Shown in pieces: positions 51,960-61,004 of a DNA stretch of 64,000 bases. Where the stretch lies: assembly GCA_949287525.1 (NCBI GenBank), contig CASEGL010000008.1, positions 1-64,000 on the forward strand, given 5' to 3'. The position numbers and the translations under genes were made by a program. The notes below the pieces were generated by a model. That model was not told where the DNA came from. It worked only from the letters and a program-made list of their open reading frames with translations, and did not search any database. How positions within the stretch are numbered: position 1 is the first letter of the stretch; every line of letters begins with the position of its first letter. Origin of the DNA: an uncultured Rikenellaceae bacterium (lineage in GTDB: Bacteria; Bacteroidota; Bacteroidia; Bacteroidales; Rikenellaceae).

Positions 51960-52136
51960 ATGAATACAAAAGCGAACGAAGCGGTCAAGGTTCCGTACAC
52001 GCAACCTTCGATCGAGGAGACCAGCTTCCAGGTAGAAGCCGGCATCGCCATGTCTATTTCGACCGATCCGAACCAGGGAGCCATCGACTTCACGGTAGTC
52101 GGCACGTGGGACGAACTGCGACGCCCCAATTACTAA
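51960..52136 (+). CDS. 58-residue peptide of unknown function upstream of a fimbrillin-like lipoprotein
   Basis: MNTKANEAVKVPYTQPSIEE gives 58 residues. There is no signal peptide or membrane segment. The segment YTQPSIEETSFQVEAGIAMS resembles short Bacteroidales peptides with a Y-x-x-P-x-I/V-E pattern that lie near surface-protein or sigma loci. A start at 51855 opens the frame, but the promoter at 51822-51852 puts that ATG upstream of the expected transcript start. The stop lies 18 bases before the large lipoprotein, so the two are co-transcribed. Function unknown. Confidence 0.6.
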   Translation: MNTKANEAVKVPYTQPSIEETSFQVEAGIAMSISTDPNQGAIDFTVVGTWDELRRPNY

Positions 52137-52154
52137 CAACCTCTAACACGACGA

Positions 52155-54242
52155 ATGACTATGAAAAAAACATTACTTTTTGCTTCGGCTCTGTCGCTTG
52201 TCCTGTTGGCAGGCTGTACCAAAGAGCAACCCGCAGGCACGACTCCGGGTGCTGAAAACAAATTGACCATTTCGGGTTCGATCGTTATGCCCGCGACCAA
52301 GATTCAGATCGGCGAGCCGGCAGACGACAAGGCTTCCGTTCTGTGGGAAAACGGCGATCAGATCACGCTGTTCGCAGCCAACTCCGAGAACATAGTGCCC
52401 AAATCGTCGTTCGACATGTCGATTATGAAAAGCAGGACGTATTATGCGGATGCAACGGCAACGACTACGTCGCCTTCGACCTTTACCTATTTTACTTACG
52501 AATCCGGTCTCGATGGTGATTTGACCAACACCTCCTATACGCTGTATGGCGTTTGTGGTACATTAGACTACTACGCAAGTTTCCAAGCATCGCTTGAGAA
52601 CGGTTTCTCCCTGCCCGACTTCTCGACGCAGACTTACGGTTCCAGCAGCCCTTACTTCATGGTAGCATCGACACCGCTGGAGGCTGATCAGACTGCAGCT
52701 GATCTGGAATTTACCAACACGACTGCAGTCCTGATGCTGAATCTGTCCGGTACGGCTAAAATCAGCAAGATCACGATCCAACAGCTCGACGCCTCCTCGA
52801 TGGAAGGAACCGTTGCCTTGGCATACAGCGGCTATCCCCCTGTAAACTTCTTGAATGTACCTCAGGCTGGAGCAACGGCAGCTGATTTCGCCAATTTCGT
52901 TGATACGAGCATGGCAACGTCTTGTTCTACGATTACGGTAAATTTGGGTTCTACTGGCCTGCAATTGACCGAAAGCGGCGTTGCTGTACCGGTTGGTGTC
53001 GTACCATTTGATTTGAAAGCGAGCGACATGCTGATTGTTACCGTATATGGTAACAGCGACACGTTCGAGGAAAAAGCTATCCAGTGTACGTTTGCTCCGG
53101 GTGTAGAGACGAATATTTCGAGCAACTCGATCGCTTACCTCAATCTGGCTCCGTTCTCGCTCGAAGATTTCGGTCAGTCGGCTCCGAAAGACGACTGGAA
53201 AGCTGGTGACGTCGTATTGAACGAGGACTTCTCGTGGGTTACGACTGCAGTGGATTGGTCCGGCAGCGTAAGCGGCGGCGATGATGGCACCGATATCGGC
53301 GGCAGTGGCGCCATGAACTATACTGAGCTTGGTGGTTGGGCTGGCAGCTACAACAACAACAGCTTCCCCTACTTCAACATGCTTGACAGCTATCAGGGTG
53401 GCGCTACCGGTCTGCTGACAAAACGTGGCTACACCACTATGGGATATGCTTACTGCTTGTGGTATGAAAACGACGGTATGCTTTCCAGTGTGGATGAGTA
53501 TGGTACTGCAGGTCCTCTCGGATATTCTCTCTCCGCTCTTAATAATTACACCGGCAATGTTACCGTAACGTTCAAAGCCTGCCGTGTTACCGAAGCTAAC
53601 GGCGATGACAGTTGGGGTATGATGCCTTCGCAGTTCCCTGTTTCGATTACTGGCAACGGTACGATCGATGGTAACACCTCGGTTACGCTGGGTTCGCCCG
53701 AATACGCTCCGTTTACGTTCTACGAATACACGCTCGTCATCGAGAATGCAGATGCTTCGACCCAAATTACCTTCGGTTCTATGACGGCAGGTATGTATCT
53801 GGACGATATCAAGATTGTCATCTCCGACGAGGGTGACACCAACAACCTGACCGGTACCATGGTTGCGAAACCTGTTGCTGAGTTGAAATACAGCGAACCG
53901 GCTACTGGAACGACGGTAGATCTGCCCGCAACCGGTGCAAAGACTCAGACTCTCATCTTTAAAGTAAACGGTCCTTGGAAAGCTATCTATTCTGACAACT
54001 TGGGTACCAAGAGCAGCGAAGTTGATGGAATCAACAAATGGGCTCAACTTAGCGGTGCTCAGTGGAATATCTACGACGAGGACCTCGACGACCAGTACGG
54101 CAACATGATCCCGACTGCTCTCCAGATCTCGAATATCAAGGACAACACGACGGGCAAACCGCGTACGGCTACGATCAAGATCGTATCGCTGGACGAGACG
54201 ACGACCTACGCAACCTACAACTTCACGCAGGCTGTCGAATAA
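52155..54242 (+). CDS. Large fimbrillin-like surface lipoprotein with C-terminal BACON-like domain
   Basis: 695 residues. Signal peptide with lipobox LLAGC (Cys 21). Residues 35-330 resemble the Mfa-like/fimbrillin family: SVLWENGDQITLFAAN, then LEFTNTTAVLMLNL and late N-terminal-half strands. A galactose-binding-like or jelly-roll part (about 350-570) follows, rich in Gly/Asn/Tyr, with FPYFNMLDSYQGGATGLLTKRG. The C-terminal part ends with NTTGKPRTATIKI and FTQAVE, a BACON-type pattern that often binds carbohydrate or mucin. Base composition is more AT-rich and codon choice differs from flanking genes. It might be an adhesin or fimbrial tip protein; the target is unknown. Confidence 0.78.
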   Translation: MTMKKTLLFASALSLVLLAGCTKEQPAGTTPGAENKLTISGSIVMPATKIQIGEPADDKASVLWENGDQITLFAANSENIVPKSSFDMSIMKSRTYYADATATTTSPSTFTYFTYESGLDGDLTNTSYTLYGVCGTLDYYASFQASLENGFSLPDFSTQTYGSSSPYFMVASTPLEADQTAADLEFTNTTAVLMLNLSGTAKISKITIQQLDASSMEGTVALAYSGYPPVNFLNVPQAGATAADFANFVDTSMATSCSTITVNLGSTGLQLTESGVAVPVGVVPFDLKASDMLIVTVYGNSDTFEEKAIQCTFAPGVETNISSNSIAYLNLAPFSLEDFGQSAPKDDWKAGDVVLNEDFSWVTTAVDWSGSVSGGDDGTDIGGSGAMNYTELGGWAGSYNNNSFPYFNMLDSYQGGATGLLTKRGYTTMGYAYCLWYENDGMLSSVDEYGTAGPLGYSLSALNNYTGNVTVTFKACRVTEANGDDSWGMMPSQFPVSITGNGTIDGNTSVTLGSPEYAPFTFYEYTLVIENADASTQITFGSMTAGMYLDDIKIVISDEGDTNNLTGTMVAKPVAELKYSEPATGTTVDLPATGAKTQTLIFKVNGPWKAIYSDNLGTKSSEVDGINKWAQLSGAQWNIYDEDLDDQYGNMIPTALQISNIKDNTTGKPRTATIKIVSLDETTTYATYNFTQAVE

Positions 54243-54267
54243 TCGACCCTGTCGCGTAACAATCTCG

Positions 54268-54302
54268 GAGGAGCTTCCCATAACGGGGAGCTCCTCTTTT
54301 TT
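54268..54302 (+). terminator. Terminator after the fimbrillin-like gene
   Basis: A 12-bp stem with one G-T type mismatch (54268-54279 with 54285-54296), loop ATAAC, is followed by six T residues. Confidence 0.82.
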
Positions 54303-54575
54303 ATGACCATGCCCCTCATCATGACACCGCAAGAGACGGGACGCTTGCTCCGTAACCTTCGCCCTGTCACCTCAAAGTCTTCACAAAACGGCCATTCCAT
54401 AATCCGTACACAAACGACACCCTACTACTCGATGCCTACGCGAGGGTAACAAAACACGACGGCTCGTTTTCTCAAAAAAATATCGTACTTTTACCGGTTG
54501 TATCCATCCGGTGCGCTGATGCCGGACACAATGAGGTAAAGACCAAAAAATCAAACAGATAAACAGATCGATCGC
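54303..54575. other. Intergenic region before the division cluster
   Basis: The stretch between the fimbrillin terminator and rsmH holds no gene. There is no mraZ, which usually precedes rsmH. A TACTTTTA sequence at 54486-54493 is one base from the -7 consensus and may be the operon promoter. Confidence 0.45.
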
Positions 54576-55484
54576 ATGACTGCATACCATATTCCCGTAC
54601 TGGCAGCCGAATCCATCGAAGGACTCGGCATCCGTCCCGACGGCATCTATGCCGACCTGACTTTCGGCGGTGGCGGTCATTCGTCGCTCATCCTCTCCCA
54701 CCTCGGCCCCGACGGACGGCTCTACTCCTTCGATCAGGATGCCGATGCCCGTGCCAACGCCGAACGCATCGACGATCCCCGCTTCACCTTCATCGAAAGC
54801 AATTTCCGCTTCCTGCGGGGACAGCTCCGCCTGCGCGGCATCACCCAGGTGGACGGTGTGTTTGCCGACCTGGGCGTCTCGTCGCACCACTTCGACACCC
54901 CCGAACGCGGCTTCTCTTTCCGCTACGACACCCCGCTGGACATGCGCATGAACCGCCGCGGAGGCATGACCGCCGCCGACATACTCAACCGATACGAGCC
55001 AGAACGGCTAACCGACATCTTCGGCCGCTGGGGCGAACTGCAAACTCCCTACAAGATTGCCAACTGCATCGAACGCGCCCGCACGGAACGGCCGATCGTC
55101 ACCGTATCGGATCTCACCGCCGCCGTGGCTCCCTGCACGCCGCGCAAGGATGAGGCCAAGTTCCTGACCAAGCTGTTCCAGGCATTGCGCATCGAGGTGA
55201 ACGGCGAAATGCGCGCCCTGGAGATGGCACTCGAACAGAGCCTCAAGGTATTGCGTCCGGGAGGCCGGCTGGCCGTCATCTCCTACCACTCGCTGGAGGA
55301 CCGCATGGTGAAGAATTTCATGCGCAGCGGCAACTTTTCAGGCGAGGTGGAGAAAGACTTCTTCGGCAACGCCGCCTCCCCCTTCGAGGTCGTTACCCGC
55401 AAGGCGATCACCCCCTCGGAGCGAGAACTGGCAGAAAACCCCCGCTCGCGCAGTGCGAAACTCCGCGTAGCCATCAAGAAATAA
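54576..55484 (+). CDS. rsmH: 16S rRNA (cytosine(1402)-N4)-methyltransferase
   Basis: RsmH (MraW) methylates C1402 of 16S rRNA at N4. 302 residues: YHIPVLAAESIEGL, the SAM motif DLTFGGGGHSSLIL (about 26-39), SFDQDADA, VFADLGVSSHHFD, RGFSFRYDTPLDMRMNR and FLTKLFQALRIEVNGEM, with the late YHSLEDRMVKNFM. It is the first gene of the division and wall cluster and has no mraZ before it. ftsL follows after 21 bases. Confidence 0.95.
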   Translation: MTAYHIPVLAAESIEGLGIRPDGIYADLTFGGGGHSSLILSHLGPDGRLYSFDQDADARANAERIDDPRFTFIESNFRFLRGQLRLRGITQVDGVFADLGVSSHHFDTPERGFSFRYDTPLDMRMNRRGGMTAADILNRYEPERLTDIFGRWGELQTPYKIANCIERARTERPIVTVSDLTAAVAPCTPRKDEAKFLTKLFQALRIEVNGEMRALEMALEQSLKVLRPGGRLAVISYHSLEDRMVKNFMRSGNFSGEVEKDFFGNAASPFEVVTRKAITPSERELAENPRSRSAKLRVAIKK

Positions 55485-55505
55485 CCGGCAACCGCAACAA
55501 CGATC

Positions 55506-55910
55506 ATGAGAAAGACGGAACCCATAGCCGACACCCCCGAACAGGACCGGAAGCCGCTCGGCATCGTCGGTCAGGAAGAGCAGAAGCAGCCGCGCAGCAA
55601 GGCGGCCCGCGCCGCACGCGAGGTCATCACGGGTGACTTCATGGGCGACAGCCGTTTCCGCCGCTGGTACCCGCTGGCGCTGTACTGCACGCTGCTTGTT
55701 TTTCTGTACATTGCCCACACGTTCAATTTCCAGCGGCTCCAGCGCTCGGAGATCCAGCAGCGCATGGAACTGAACAACGAACGCTCGCGCGCGATGGTCT
55801 TCTCCTCGATGCGCATGAACGCATCGCGCCACAGCCGCATCCTCGAAGAGATCCAGCGGCGCGGTCTGGATCTCGAAGAATCGACCGTACCGCCGAAAAC
55901 CGTCAAATAG
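55506..55910 (+). CDS. ftsL: FtsL-like cell division protein
   Basis: 134 residues. A long charged cytoplasmic N-terminus is followed by one membrane segment (about 54-71, YPLALYCTLLVFLYIAHT) and a periplasmic coiled coil. Position between rsmH and the ftsI-type gene, plus the bitopic coiled-coil design, identify it as FtsL; sequence similarity of FtsL proteins is too low to confirm it by motif. It would pair with the DivIC/FtsB at 16.8 kb and FtsQ in the divisome core. Confidence 0.8.
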   Translation: MRKTEPIADTPEQDRKPLGIVGQEEQKQPRSKAARAAREVITGDFMGDSRFRRWYPLALYCTLLVFLYIAHTFNFQRLQRSEIQQRMELNNERSRAMVFSSMRMNASRHSRILEEIQRRGLDLEESTVPPKTVK

Positions 55911-55947
55911 CCACGCCTCAACCATTCCACAAAGAGTCCCGACTGCC

Positions 55948-58108
55948 ATGTCCGCACGCCAAACAGCACGCACGAATCCCCATCAGCAGAGTATCAAGAA
56001 GAGCATCATGTCCCGCGTCAGGGTGCTTTATGCGATCTTTGCCATCGTTGCCGTCGCCATTTTCGGCATGATTCTCGTCACCCAGTACGGCCCCAACGGC
56101 GGCCCGCTGCGCAACCGGTCGGACCTGAAGTGCTACAAGATGCTCGACGTACCGGCCTCGCGCGGCAACATCTACGCCCACGACGGCCGGATTCTGGCCA
56201 CCGACTCGCCCTCGTACAACATATCGCTCGACTTTACGGTGCTGGACATGAGCGCCGAGGAGTTCAACCGCGAAGCCAACGCCCTGGCCGACAGCCTCAG
56301 CCGGACAATTCCCGCCTACTCGAAAGGCTACTTCGTCCAGCGGCTCCACGCCATCCGCAACAAGGCCCTGCGCGGCGGCCCCGGCAGCCAGAACCAGCGG
56401 CTGATCCGCGAAAAGGTCAATCAGCCCGATCTTCAACAAGGGACGTCTGGGCGGCGGACTGATCTACACGCAGGACGCCGAACGCTACAAACCGTTCGGC
56501 ACGCTGGCTGCCCGCACCCTCGGCAAACCCGGGGAGTTCGGCCTCGAAGCCTCGTTCAACGACGTGCTGTCGGGGCATGACGGCCGCAACCTGTGCGTGC
56601 GCCTGGTGCGCGACGTGTGGGTACCCGTCGTAAACAAGGACAACGTCGAGGCCGTGAACGGCAAGGATCTGGTCACCACGATCGACGTCAACATGCAGGA
56701 CATCGTCGAAACCGAACTGCGCCGCCAGATCCTCGACAAACAGGCCTCCTGCGGCACGGCCGTCGTCATGGATGTCAAGACCGGCGAGATCCGCGCCATA
56801 TCGAACCTGACCCGTTACGGCAATGTCGTCCGCGACGACATCAACCATGCCATCACGATGCGCTGCGAGCCGGGTTCGACCTTCAAGCTGGTGTCGCTCA
56901 TGGCATTGCTGGAGAACTCCAGTTTCGAGCTGACCGATTCGGTCGACTGCTCGGCCACGGGCCGCTACTACTATCAGGTCGGCCGGCGCCGTTTCCTGAT
57001 CGCCGACGACCACAAGGTCGGCAAGACGACGATCCAGGGCATGTTCGAACAGTCGTCCAACATCGGATTCGTCAAGATGATCGACAGCGCCTTCCACGAC
57101 AAGCCGGAACGGTTCACCGACTTCGTCAATTCGCTGCACATCGACCAGCCGATCAACATGCAGCTCACGGGCGGCCTGAAACCGATCATCAAGGATCCGC
57201 GCCGCCCGAAGGAGACGGCCTGGGACGCCATTTCGCTCATCAAGATGGCCTACGGATACGCCGTCGAGATCACCCCGATGCACACGCTGATGCTCTACAA
57301 CGCCATTGCGAACGACGGCTGCATGGTGGCGCCCCGCCTGGTGACGGCCATCACCGAGGACGGCCATGTCGAGGAGAAATTCGATGTGGTGACCATCAAT
57401 GACAAACTCTGCAGCTCCCGCACGCTGCGGCTGGTTCGTCAGGCGCTCGAAGGCGTCGTGGAGAACGGCACGGGATCGCTGATGAAGAACCCCAACTACA
57501 AGGTGGCCGGCAAAACGGGTACGGCGCAGGTAGCCATGCAGAACCGGGGCTACTCCGACGCCCGCGGCGGACGCGACTATCTGGCGACATTCGTGGGCTA
57601 TTTCCCTGCCGACGAACCGCGCTACTCCTGCATCGTGGCCATCAAGACCTACTACGGCCCCGGTTCGCGCAACACCTTCTACGGCGCTTCGCTGGCCGGC
57701 CCCGCCTTCAAGGCCATCGCCGACCGCGTCTATGCGCTCGAGGCCGACTGGCATGCCCCGCTGACCGAAACCGAAGACCAGACCGTCGCCTCGGTCAAGG
57801 GCGGCGACCTGCATGAGATCCGCACAGCAGCCTCGCGGCTGTCGGTCCGCACCGATGCCGACTGGCTCGCCGAGGGCTGGGGACGCACGCAGAAAGACTC
57901 CACCGGCATCGAAGTGCTGCCGCTCGAACCGGAGGAGGGAGTCATGCCGGCCGTCACGGGCATGGCACTCAAGGACGCCCTCTACCTGCTCGAAAGCCGC
58001 GGCCTGCGCGTCCATGTCTCCGGCCGCGGCAAAGTCGTGTCGCAGTCGATCCGCGCCGGTTCGCACATCAGCGAAGGCGCTGCCGTCACGCTGACCCTGC
58101 GCCCCTGA
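55948..58108 (+). pseudogene. ftsI: FtsI/PBP transpeptidase with C-terminal PASTA domain, frameshifted
   Basis: Two overlapping frames together encode a septal D,D-transpeptidase of about 719 residues. The first (from 55948) has a membrane segment at about 27-46, then DVPASRGNIYAHDGRILATDSPSYN, and reads normally to REKVN near 56420. The sequence must then shift +1 to read PIFNKGRLGGGLIYTQDAE. Compared with the family, several residues between these blocks are missing. The rest is complete: active site EPGSTFKLVS (SxxK), EQSSN (SxN), GKTGTAQVA (KTG), and a PASTA-type end with GVMPAVTGMALKDALYLLESRG. ftsI is normally essential, so an assembly error is a strong alternative to true inactivation. 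Confidence 0.8.
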
Positions 58109-58154
58109 CGCGGTCAGCCCTGTTTACAGAACGATCAAAAAATTTTTCCGCAAT

Positions 58155-59627
58155 ATGAAAATCGAACAGTTGCTTTCCATCCTCGCACCGCTCCGTACAA
58201 TCGGCTCCAGCGATGCGGAAATCACCTCGATCGGCTTCGACTCGCGCACCGCAGAGGCCGGCCAGCTCTTTTTCGCGGCCAGAGGAAGCGCAAGCGACGG
58301 CCACGACTATATCGACGCCGCCATTGCCAAGGGCGCTCCGGCAATCGTCTGCGAACAGTTGCCCGAACACACCGATCCCCATGCGCTCTACATACAGGTG
58401 GCCGACAGTTCCGCCGCGCTGGGTGTGGCCGCCTCGGAATTCTACGGCCGGCCGAGCGAGAAGCTGCGGCTGGTGGGCGTAACGGGTACCAACGGCAAGA
58501 CGACCACCGCCACCCTGCTCTACGACCTCTTCCGCAGCCTGGGTTACAAGGCCGGCCTCATCTCGACCGTCGTCTACCGGATCGACACCGAGGAACGCCC
58601 CTCGACCCACACCACGCCCGACTCGGTACGGCTGAACGCCATGCTCGCCGAGATGGTGGAGCGGGGCTGCGACTACTGCTTCATGGAGGTCAGCTCGCAC
58701 AGCATCGTGCAGGAGCGCATCGCAGGCCTGCACTTCACGGGCGGCATCTTCACGAACATCACCCACGACCACCTCGACTACCACAAGACCTTCGCCGAAT
58801 ACATCAAGGCCAAGAAACGGTTCTTCGACGAACTGCCCGCCGAAGCCTTCGCGCTGGTAAACAGCGACGACCGCAACGGACTGGTCATGACCCAGAACAC
58901 GCGCGCCCGGGTCAGCACCTACGCCCTGCAGCGCTTTGCCGACTTCCGGTGCCGCATCCTGGAGAACACGCCGGAGGGCATGCTGCTCGACGAAAACGGC
59001 CAGCAGGTCTGGACCCGTTTTCTGGGCAAGTTCAATGCCTACAACCTGACCGCCGTATATGGCGCCGCCCGCCTGCTGGGTGCCGGTGAGGAGGAGACGC
59101 TCCGCACGCTGAGTACGCTGACCCCCGTCAACGGACGCTTCGACACGTTCCACACGCCGACAGGCGTTACGGCCATCGTGGACTACGCCCACACGCCCGA
59201 CGCCCTGCGCAACGTGATCGACACGATCAACGAACTGCGCGACGGAGCGGGCCGGCTGATCGTCGTGGTGGGCTGCGGCGGCGACCGCGACCGCACCAAA
59301 CGCCCCGTGATGGCTCAGATTGCCGTCGAAGGTGCCGATCTGGCAATCTTCACGTCGGACAACCCCCGCCATGAGGATCCCGATGCCATCCTGGCGGAGA
59401 TGACGGCCGGCATGGTCGCCTCGACCCGCTGGCTCTGCATCACCGACCGCCGGCAGGCCATCCGCACGGCCGCAATCCTCGCCCAAAAGGGGGATTACCT
59501 CCTCATTGCCGGCAAAGGACACGAGACCTATCAGATCGTCGGCGATGTCCGCAGCCACTTCGACGACAAGGAGGAAGTGCGTAACGCCTTCGGCCTCACG
59601 GCCGGTGGACAGACGACGAAAATATAA
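58155..59627 (+). CDS. murE: UDP-MurNAc-tripeptide synthetase (MurE)
   Basis: MurE adds the third amino acid to UDP-MurNAc-L-Ala-D-Glu. 490 residues; ATP loop GVTGTNGKTTTATLLYD (about 110-126), HTTPDSVRLNAMLAEMVERG, TNITHDHLDYH and VDYAHTPDALRNVI. The substrate-selecting motif is SDNPRHEDPDAI: DNPR indicates meso-diaminopimelate. It lies 46 bases after the broken ftsI and 83 before mraY. Confidence 0.95.
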   Translation: MKIEQLLSILAPLRTIGSSDAEITSIGFDSRTAEAGQLFFAARGSASDGHDYIDAAIAKGAPAIVCEQLPEHTDPHALYIQVADSSAALGVAASEFYGRPSEKLRLVGVTGTNGKTTTATLLYDLFRSLGYKAGLISTVVYRIDTEERPSTHTTPDSVRLNAMLAEMVERGCDYCFMEVSSHSIVQERIAGLHFTGGIFTNITHDHLDYHKTFAEYIKAKKRFFDELPAEAFALVNSDDRNGLVMTQNTRARVSTYALQRFADFRCRILENTPEGMLLDENGQQVWTRFLGKFNAYNLTAVYGAARLLGAGEEETLRTLSTLTPVNGRFDTFHTPTGVTAIVDYAHTPDALRNVIDTINELRDGAGRLIVVVGCGGDRDRTKRPVMAQIAVEGADLAIFTSDNPRHEDPDAILAEMTAGMVASTRWLCITDRRQAIRTAAILAQKGDYLLIAGKGHETYQIVGDVRSHFDDKEEVRNAFGLTAGGQTTKI

Positions 59628-59710
59628 CCTCCGCACGAACGACAACCGACCGGATTATTCGGTATTTTTACGCCCCGTAACATCATTTCGTACCCTTCAG
59701 AACAACCGTC

Positions 59711-61000
59711 ATGCTTTACGCGTTACTGGAATATCTCGAAACCCATTTCGACCTGCCCGGAACAGGTCTTTTCCAATACCTCTCCTTCCGTTCGGTCTGC
59801 GCCATCATCTTTGCGCTGCTGATCGGTGCCATCTTCGGCAAAAAGATCATCGAACGCCTGCGCCGCCATCAGATCGGCGAGGAGATCCGCAATCTCGGTC
59901 TGGAAGGACAGATGGAAAAACGGGGTACGCCGACCATGGGCGGTTTGATCATTCTCGGCTCAATGCTGATTCCCGTCGTGCTGTTCTGCGACCTGAGCAA
60001 CATCTATGTCCAGCTGATGGTCGTCTCCTCGGTATGGCTCGGTCTGCTCGGCTTCGCGGACGACTACATCAAGGTGTTCCGCAAGCACAAGGAGGGTCTC
60101 AAGGGCAAATTCAAGATCGTCGGCCAGGTCGGCCTGGGCATCATCGTCGGTACGACCATGTGCTTCAGCAACGACATCGTGATCGTCGAGAAGGCCCATC
60201 CGCAGGCCGCCGCCGTATCGGCCGTCGCAAACCTGCCGGAGACCGAAACCCCGACGACCGTCCTGCCGCAGGAAGGGTATGAAAAGGATGCGCCGGCCGA
60301 CTCGGCGCTCGGCAAGCTGAAGACCACCAAGACCACCATCCCGTTCGTCAAGAACAACGAGTTCGACTACCACTGGCTCATCCCGTCGCACACCTCGTGG
60401 GGCGATGCGCTGACGTGGCTGCTCTACGTGCTGGTGGCCATCTTCATCATCACGGCCGTCTCCAACGGCGCCAACCTCACCGACGGCCTCGACGGACTGG
60501 CAACGGGCGTGTCGGCCGTCATCATCGTCATACTGGGCGTCTTCGCCTACCTGTCGGGCAATATCATCTACTCGGACTACCTGAATATCATGTACATACC
60601 CGGCACAGGCGAGCTGATGGTCTTTGCGGCCGCACTGGTGGGCGCCCTCGTCGGCTTCCTGTGGTACAACTGCTACCCGGCACAGGTATTCATGGGCGAC
60701 ACGGGCAGCCTCGCCCTGGGCGGCATCATTGCGGTCTTCGCGCTGCTGGTTCGCAAGGAGCTGCTGCTGCCGCTGCTGTGCGGCGTATTCCTCGTCGAGA
60801 CGGTCTCCACCATGATTCAGGTGTCGTACTTCAAATATACGAAAATACGCTACGGCGAGGGCCGTCGCTACTTCCTGATGGCTCCGATGCACCACCACTA
60901 TCAGAAGAAGGGCATTCCGGAGAACAAGATCGTCGTCCGCTTCTGGATTGTCCAGATCCTGCTGGCGGCCATCACCCTCGTCACACTCAAAATCCGTTAG
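59711..61000 (+). CDS. mraY: Phospho-N-acetylmuramoyl-pentapeptide transferase (MraY)
   Basis: MraY attaches phospho-MurNAc-pentapeptide to undecaprenyl phosphate, making lipid I at the inner membrane. 429 residues, about 10 transmembrane segments: [22 protein letters not shown] with the double Asp, [12 protein letters not shown], and the late MHHHYQKKG histidine motif. About 65 residues between TM segments (about 160-225, rich in Pro/Thr/Ala/Glu) exceed E. coli MraY (360 residues); a similar insertion occurs in other Bacteroidetes. murD starts 4 bases after the stop. Confidence 0.95.
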   Translation: MLYALLEYLETHFDLPGTGLFQYLSFRSVCAIIFALLIGAIFGKKIIERLRRHQIGEEIRNLGLEGQMEKRGTPTMGGLIILGSMLIPVVLFCDLSNIYVQLMVVSSVWLGLLGFADDYIKVFRKHKEGLKGKFKIVGQVGLGIIVGTTMCFSNDIVIVEKAHPQAAAVSAVANLPETETPTTVLPQEGYEKDAPADSALGKLKTTKTTIPFVKNNEFDYHWLIPSHTSWGDALTWLLYVLVAIFIITAVSNGANLTDGLDGLATGVSAVIIVILGVFAYLSGNIIYSDYLNIMYIPGTGELMVFAAALVGALVGFLWYNCYPAQVFMGDTGSLALGGIIAVFALLVRKELLLPLLCGVFLVETVSTMIQVSYFKYTKIRYGEGRRYFLMAPMHHHYQKKGIPENKIVVRFWIVQILLAAITLVTLKIR

Positions 61001-61004
61001 CACC

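Noticed and set aside
56400-56440. Programmed +1 frameshift in ftsI
   Set aside because: I see no typical slippery site with a following stimulator, and family residues appear to be missing, which fits a deletion better. It is not fully excluded.
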